From Diphasiastrum complanatum (taxonomy: Eukaryota > Streptophyta > Lycopodiopsida > Lycopodiales > Lycopodiaceae): 64,000 nucleotides of DNA. The position numbers were made by a program, and so were the translations under genes. Location of the stretch: the NCBI GenBank assembly GCA_029204225.1, contig CM055095.1, positions 73,950,501 to 74,014,500 of the forward strand. Reading direction: 5' to 3'. The notes beneath the pieces were generated by a model that saw only the letters and a list, made by a program, of their open reading frames with translations, was not told the DNA's origin and searched no databases. This document shows, piece after piece, positions 58,201-64,000 of the stretch. Positions within the stretch are counted from its first letter, which is position 1; each line of letters opens with the position of its first letter.

Positions 58201-58984
58201 CTGTAAAAAGATGTAATGCGAGCCACAACATGAGAGAGCACTAGAGTCTGCCGGCGTCGTCTGTGAGCCTGAGCACGTGTGAAGGCTTTGCATGGATCAA
58301 CTGAGCTAGCATAGTGATCTGTAGTCGTGAAAGATTGGCCCAGTGCGAGGAAGACCTGTACACCATGCCTCTGGCGCATATAGCGTCGTGGGGGTGACAA
58401 TGGTGTCAAAGAGGCGACACTTACTGTGAGCATCTTGGATGACTTTCGAAAACAAAATCTCTCTAGTTGAACAAGGGAGGCATGTCCCTTCCCCAGTCGA
58501 GTGGTGGCGGCCTGTCTGTAAGAATCTCCATCGTCGTGCCGGTCATTGCTAAAGCACAAACAGGTGACGAACGCTACGTTACCACCCAACCATAGAGGTA
58601 CTGCCACCTCACCCCCGTGCACTGGAGCTACAGACCACCATCAAGCAAGCTCGGATCTCATGTAAGCCATGGTGTCCCATACCACCATGCCTTACCCTTG
58701 ACCCTCGCCTACCTACATCCTGAGGCCTAGATACTCGTCCTGACCTGACCACCAGTGGAAGAGCTCTTCATTCTCCAGGAGAGAATGAATGCCAAGCTCA
58801 TGGAGATCCACCTCTATATACATAGTCCAGGCGGGTCATCTCCCTCCATAGGAGTCACGCATGACCAACGACATGCGGCAGTTGTGCACATTGACGCGGG
58901 TCTATAACAGCAAGTCACCACGCGCCAATAAGACATTGACACGTGGCACCCAAAAGACCTATAGCTCCAGATTAGCGTTAAGAG
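58201..58984 (-). mobile_element. Putative 3' LTR region of the chromovirus
   Basis: It lies just beyond the chromodomain remnant in minus-strand sense. A purine tract AGGAGGAGA (minus strand, about 58985-58993) is where a 3' LTR would start. No matching 5' LTR was found to the right of the element, so this is positional inference. The region is GC-richer than its surroundings and has no gene. Confidence 0.35.
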
Positions 58985-61819
58985 TCTCCTCCTAATGGGA
59001 GCAAGCCAGGAAAGTTCAGGTTTAAATAGTCCTCTCTCTCCCAAGTGTCCTCGTCATCTGTCTTACCTTCCAACGTACAAGAAACTCAGAAACTAAACGG
59101 TTTTTCAATTGGTGACGACGAACACAACTTTTCCAGGTACATTAGGCACAACGGTAGACAGATCCTCGAGCTCAACTAGTTCACCTTCCGGAATTAGGGA
59201 ATCCTTCCTACTAAGTCGTTCTTTTAAACGACTTACATGGAAAACAGGATGAACCCCAACCCCAATCGGAAGATCTAGCTGATAAGCGACCGGGTTAATT
59301 TTCTTTAGAACCTTATAAGGTCCGCTATATCGAGGAGATAGCTTATGGCATTTTCCTGTCCGAAGTACCTTCGAATCCTTAGGGATTTTAAGATACACCC
59401 AGGTTCCGACCTCAATATCCCGAGGTGAACCAATACGGTTAGCATAAAACTAAGCTCTATCCTGAGCGGTTTTCATGCTTTCTTTGGCCACTAGCAACAT
59501 TTCTTGCATATCTTGTAGGAAATCTACTGCAGCTTGCACCTTGAGACCTTTCAGTCCGACCGAAACTGGAGAACGCACGCGGCTTCAAGCCATACATCAG
59601 CATAAAAGGACTGAATCCGGTGGCAGAATGCTTAGCACTATTGTGCGCGAACTCAACCAAAGGGAGATACTTTTCCCAATCAGACTGTCGGTGAGAAACA
59701 TATGCTCTAAGCATATCTTCCAATGTCTGGTTGACACGTTCTGTCTGCCCATCAGATTCTGGGTGATCCGAAGAACTAAGACTAAGGGTTGTTTCAAGTT
59801 TTTCAAAAATTGCTTGCCAGAACTTGCCAGTGAACTTGGAGTCACGATCACTAACAATATCATTCGGCAAACCATACAATCTGAACAACTTTTCAACGAA
59901 AAGCTGGGCTAGTTCAGATGCCTTGACAATTAATTTAGTTGGTATAAATTGCGCCATCTTGGTTAGCCTGTCAACCACCACCCAAATGGCATCGTGATCA
60001 CTCCGGGTTTTAGGGAGTCCAACCACAAAATCCATTGAAATACTTTCCCATTTCTTACTGGGAATTTCCAAGGGATGAAGAAGACCCGCAACTTTGAGTC
60101 TTTCTACTTTGTTTTGCTGGCATTGTTCACAACTTTGAACATTTGCCTCCACATGACCTTTCATCTTAGGCTAGAAGAAATTCTCCCTAACAAGGTCAAG
60201 TGTCCTCTGTATGCCTGGGTGACCAGCACAAGGGTTGTCATGACACTGCTGTAGGATTTGGGCCCGCAAGTCCTCCCTATTTGGCACACAAACCTTTCCC
60301 TTTTGGAAAAGCAGGCCATTCCTTATGGAATAGTCTTCAAGTATCTTATTATTACGGGATTGCTTGGGATCTTGCATCCGAGGTCATCACTAGATCTAGA
60401 ATTTCCCGTCAGGACATCTAGCCAGATGCGATCCAAAAACCTATTGGTTGGACAAAGATCCTGTAGTGAAAGATACAAATCAGATTGGATCTCAACAAAG
60501 AATAACTGATTAATCTCTCAAATCCGACTCAAGGCATCGGCAACACAGTTCGACATACCTTTACGATACTTAATGTCGAACACAAACTCGTGAATGAGTT
60601 CCAACCATCTAGCCTTATGGCCACGAAGGTCCTTGGCATCACAAATATACTTAAGGGATTCGTGATCAGTCATTACCGTAAATCTGGCACCATAAAGATA
60701 ATGCCTCCAAATTTTTAACGCGTGAATGACTGCAAAAAGCTCCTTCTCATAGGTAGTCTGAGCAGGATCCAGCTTCTTGCTTTCAAAAGCCACTGGTCAC
60801 CGTCCTGATAAAGGACCGCTCCAACAACAAAGTCGCTAGCAACCACAAAGGGTCGGTTAGGATCGACAGTGTAAAATTGGAGCCGTAGAAACACAGTGCT
60901 TGAGAGTCTCAAAACTCTCATTCGTTTCATCCGTTCATGTTATCAATGGACTTCTTCTGCGGCTACATTTTTTCTTCACCCCCTTAAGAATGTTCGTCAA
61001 GGGCAATGCTATTAAGGCATAGTCCAAAATGAATCTGTGAAAGAATCACGTGAAGCCCAAAAAGGATTTCACATCACTAATTGTCAAAGGTCTCGGCCAT
61101 TCTCGCACCTTATGGGCTTTGTCATAATCGATTTCAAGACCTTTATCCGATATGACATGGCCTAGGTATTTGAGTTTAGTCTGAAAGAACTCACATTTCG
61201 ACTCCTTAGCAAAGAGCTTTTCTTGCCTTAGAAGATCTAAGACAATACGAAGATGCTCTTCATGCTCCTCAAGGGTCCGACTATAAATTAATATGTCGTC
61301 CAAATACACCACCACAAACTTTCCCAGATAGGGACGAAGAATATCGTTCATCATCTGCTGGAAAGTGGCAGGCGCATTCGTGAGTCCAAAAGGTAACACT
61401 AAAAACTCATAATAGCCATATCTGGATCGAAATCCAGTCTTAGCAACATCTTCGTATCTAATCCTTATCTGATGGTAACCTGATCTAAGCATGAGAGCAG
61501 AAGCGATCTTCGTACTATCAGGCGCATCGTGCATGGAAAAATGACTATTCCATCGATCTAGCCATGACAATACCACATCGAGAAGTCGGTCTTTCTTTTC
61601 ACCCGAAAATTCTGGATTAAACATTGGATATGCGCCAATGGACCGCGAGTGTGTCATAGAATGCCACTCTTGCTCGGCCACGGCATGTTTGGCCTGCATT
61701 TCTAAAATTTGGTTTTGCAGCAAATTTAGGGCCTGTACAAGTTGGTTAGTGTCTACATCAGGAGGAGGAGGAGGAGGAGGTGAAGACGGTCCTTCACTCG
61801 AGGGCATAGCAGGGTCCAT
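58985..61819 (-). pseudogene. Ty3/gypsy chromovirus pol with in-frame gag-RT fusion
   Basis: The first frame (61819-61046, 257 aa) starts as gag: MDPAMPSSEG, a run of seven prolines, then FSGEKKDRLLDVVLSWLDRW. At about residue 110 it changes in frame to RT: LRSGYHQIRIRYEDVAKTGF, LPFGLTNAPATFQQMMN, VVYLDDILIYS. Gag C-terminus, protease and RT N-terminus are deleted. RNase H follows (TYEKELFAVIHALKIWRHYL, TDHESLKY, VADALSRI; 60793-60518). The integrase zinc site reads CHDNPCAGHPG and CEQCQ. The core has SMDFVVGLP, VSDRDSKFTG and HPESDGQTERVNQTLED (60164-59600). A GPY/F module follows ([22 protein letters not shown]; 59320-59260). Frameshifted, LVSEFLVRWK and DDEDTWEREDYL (59090-59005) give a chromodomain remnant. 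Several stops and shifts. Confidence 0.88.
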
Positions 61820-62560
61820 GGCGCTCTAAGGAAGGAGGCAAAGAAAAACTGCAAGGGCTTCGCAACAAAAGGACTTAGAGAACTTGAGACCACTACCCAA
61901 GGAGACTAAGCCACAATAAGCACCTCAACGATGGAAATGGAGCCTTTACCCCCCATCCCATTTCTTTTCCTTCCAAAAAAGAAAGCCTTGCTAGGTGGCG
62001 GGCCTTATGGTCGCCACCTAGCAAGCACATGGGTCCCAAAAACAAGTGGCATCCCCTTATGGGGTCCACCTACCCTCAAATTACATGGCCACCACCCTCC
62101 CTACGCCACCTCACCCAAGGGTCACTTGGGTCATGTCCCCACCCACCTTTTGGGTCACTGCCTTGACCTCATGGCCTTATGGCCCAAAGACACACCTAAA
62201 TCTCCTCTAAGGCTTGTCGTTAGACTAAGGAGAAGGTGCTGGTACAACTGTACGTTCATGAGGAGGAGGTGGAGGAAAAAACTTCAAATTTTTTCCCAAA
62301 AAGTGAAGAAGATGGAGGATTTACCATTTTTTTTGTATGTGCAGGTGGAAGATTAAGAAGAGGCTAGGAAAGACAAGAAAGAAGGGCACACAAGTCTGTA
62401 CTTGCAGCAGGAACAGCCTGCAAGTACAGCTGTGTACTTTTATTTTATTTCCCTCCCCCCTCGTAAAACATTTTATGAAGAAACCGTGTTTCTATACGCA
62501 GAATCGCAAATTATTATTATTATATTTTTTTTTTCGGAAAAATAGTTTAGGACTAAAATT
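61820..62560. repeat. Non-coding flank of the chromovirus with a perfect hairpin
   Basis: CTTGCTAGGTGGCG at 61987-62000 is followed after 11 bases by its exact inverse at 62012-62025. CCTTATGG recurs around it (about 62003, 62055 and 62182), once inside the palindrome CCCCTTATGGGG. This is where the chromovirus 5' LTR or leader would lie, but no LTR ends were identified. Confidence 0.45.
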
Positions 62561-63105
62561 TTTTTAGGGGATCCATGGTCAAACCAGCATTTTGCCTCTC
62601 AGAAGTGCAGTAGATGGGGCACAAACAGATCTTATTTTCAATAGCTATTTGGTTGTTATTTGCTCTGGTTTTCAATAAATGCTCAGGGGGTCCGGGGCGG
62701 TAGCCCCCCAGTGGGGGGTTTGGGCGGCAACAATTATGGACTTGGCTCATTACATTCGCCGTGTCCATTCTTTTATTGTTATTATGCATAAGCAGGCCTA
62801 AGGGCCCTTTTTATTCATATACTGGCTTTGAACCCTATTTGGTTATATTTTTAGGACTTGGTCACATTGATTTGGAGTGGGGGTCCTCCTATTGGGAGGG
62901 CGCACTATTTTCCCTCCAAATCCTTTTCCCTCCCTTTTTTTGAATCCTCCATTTGATTCAGGGAGAGGGTATAAGTAGGGCAGCATTGTATTCCTTTATT
63001 CAGTTTATGATGATTACTCGTCTTTAGCCTCCTTAAGCATTCTCTTCCTGCTTTCTAGCCTAAGTCCTGCTTTCTAGCATAGCTAGTGAATCTTAGCTTG
63101 TAACT
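62561..63105 (+). mobile_element. Putative 5' LTR of a plus-strand element
   Basis: The primer-binding site at 63106 implies that an LTR ends at about 63104. Upstream are CAATAAATGC at about 62672, GC-rich GGTAGCCCCCCAGTGGGGGG near 62699, and GGTATAAGTAGGG (TATA-like) near 62969. TTCCTGCTTTCTAGC and TCCTGCTTTCTAGC repeat at 63045 and 63065. The left LTR end was not found. Confidence 0.45.
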
Positions 63106-63117
63106 TGGTATCAGAGC
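63106..63117 (+). other. Primer-binding site (exact initiator tRNA-Met match)
   Basis: TGGTATCAGAGC, the standard plant LTR-retrotransposon primer-binding site, on the plus strand. Confidence 0.88.
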
Positions 63118-63120
63118 ACT

Positions 63121-63610
63121 TTCCTGCAGATTGGTGGAGGCTGTCCAGCGCCCTACCACCCATCACTTTCATCAATTTTTCTCCGTCAACCTTCCTGCAG
63201 ATTGGTGGAGGCTGTCCAGCGCCCTACCACCCATCACTTTCATCGATTTTTATCCGTCATTTTTGCAGATTGGTGGTGGCTGTCCAACGCCCTACTGCCC
63301 ATCACTTTCGACGATTTCTTCATCATTTTTTGCAATTTTGGTGGAGGCTGTTCAGCGCCCTGCTAACCAATCACTTTCGTCGATTTTTTCGGCAAGTTTT
63401 CATTGTTTTTGCAGATTTGGTAGCTATTGTCCAGTGCCCTACTACCGTCTCATTTTCAGTGGTTCTTTTCACCGACTTGCTGTCCGTTTCGGCTATTGAT
63501 TGGAGGCTGTTCGACACCTTACTTCAGCACCTTTTTTCAGCCTATTCTTCAGCATATTGTGGATCTTGGTAGTTGCTGCCCAGTGCCCTATTATCTTCAG
63601 CTTTTACCTC
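63121..63610 (+). repeat. Tandem repeat in a retroelement leader
   Basis: A unit of about 70 bp built on GCAGATTGGTGGAGGCTGTC, CAGCGCCCTACCACCCATCA and CTTTC.TCGATTTTT. GCAG/GCAA starts lie at 63126, 63197, 63265, 63332 and 63411; two more decayed units lie near 63496 and 63568. The first two copies are almost identical and later ones diverge progressively. The array lies between the primer-binding site and the gag-like ATG at 63951. Plus-strand frames across it are artefacts. Confidence 0.85.
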
Positions 63611-63950
63611 TCTTTGTTGGCACTACCGAGTGAACGACGGATCAGCACCCACCCAGGTATTGCTTGCGCCCTTTTTGCACTTCCTTTTTGCACCTACTTG
63701 CTGTCTTTTCTGCTCATATACTACTCTTTCCAGCCCCCTATTCCTGTTCATATTTGTTCGCCTCACACCCTCCTCTTTCCATTTTTCCATTTTGTTAGAA
63801 ATCTTCTACTTTCTCAGCCCCTTATTTTCTGATTATTATCCATCTTGATTGACTGTTTACGTGCCATTTTTGGTGATTTCGGAAGTTAAACTAAGTTGGG
63901 GTGACGACAAATGTCCTCTCCCTCAGGTTTTTGTCTCTTTTTTAGTCCCT

Positions 63951-64000
63951 ATGGCGACTTCTTCATCAAAAGACCCTCCGTAGAGCTCTTTAGATGATCG
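63951..64000 (+). pseudogene. Possible gag start of the plus-strand element
   Basis: ATG at 63951 gives MATSSSKDPP followed by TAG and SSLDDR. Its position after a primer-binding site and leader suggests gag, but the window ends here, so the family cannot be told. Confidence 0.35.

Noticed and set aside
58152-58622. 156-codon minus-strand frame
   Set aside because: Composition is ordinary, it ends in the triplet repeat, and it lies in the presumed LTR of the chromovirus.
63105-63572. 155-codon plus-strand frame with repeats of WWRLSSALPPITF
   Set aside because: It follows the tandem leader repeat between a primer-binding site and a gag-like ATG; no domain. A translated leader is not supported.
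63121-63610. CRISPR array
   Set aside because: Plant nuclear DNA; units diverge continuously, with no constant repeat/variable spacer pattern.

Overview
The window looks like nuclear DNA of a flowering plant with a retrotransposon-rich genome. The evidence is three typical plant genes (a poly(A)-binding protein, a bHLH transcription factor and an apyrase) with GT-AG introns, plant promoter elements (G-boxes, a telo-box), and intergenic space made largely of nested, decayed LTR retrotransposons, mostly Ty1/copia. The species cannot be fixed from what I can see. I ran no searches; every family call comes from reading motifs.

Layout. 1-4700: a poly(A)-binding protein gene on the minus strand. 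All four RRMs are encoded here in five exons; the C-terminal linker and MLLE domain lie off the left edge or are lost. Its promoter carries three G-boxes and a telo-box. 4700-9950: repeat debris, including a GC-rich island with two hairpins and a 1.25-kb solo LTR. 9950-23600: a nest of copia elements in both orientations. Family A has TGTGA...TCACA ends, family B has TGTAG...CTACA ends, and a third RT fragment is called family C. A second copy of the solo LTR sits inside a family A copy with a clean 5-bp target duplication. 23600-30700: degenerate fragments, a long TC microsatellite and a MITE-like inverted-repeat element. 30700-34600: a five-coding-exon bHLH gene of the FBH/AKS type (437 aa). 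34600-37500: non-coding repeats. 37500-47260: three more minus-strand copia-like elements (D, E, F) with recognisable primer-binding sites and LTRs. 47260-48014: an unrecognised coding region cut off by the family F LTR. 50200-52475: a second family B copy with its 3' LTR. 52900-53450: an unusual minisatellite. 55437-56142: the first exon of a membrane-anchored apyrase; the rest is not found in the window. 58985-61819: a Ty3/gypsy chromovirus on the minus strand with gag fused in frame to RT by an internal deletion. 62560-64000: the 5' end of another LTR element, with a tandem-repeat leader between the primer-binding site and gag.

Only the three host genes appear functional, and two of them are incomplete within the window. 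The retroelement reading frames carry stops, frameshifts and large deletions. The observations I rate highest are: two family A copies in which the same non-RT sequence replaces reverse transcriptase (a candidate non-autonomous copia lineage); the gag-RT fusion; palindromic motif clusters in the LTRs (TCGCGAA in family B, CACACGTGTG in several families); the tandem leader repeat at 63121; and the orphan reading frame at 47260.
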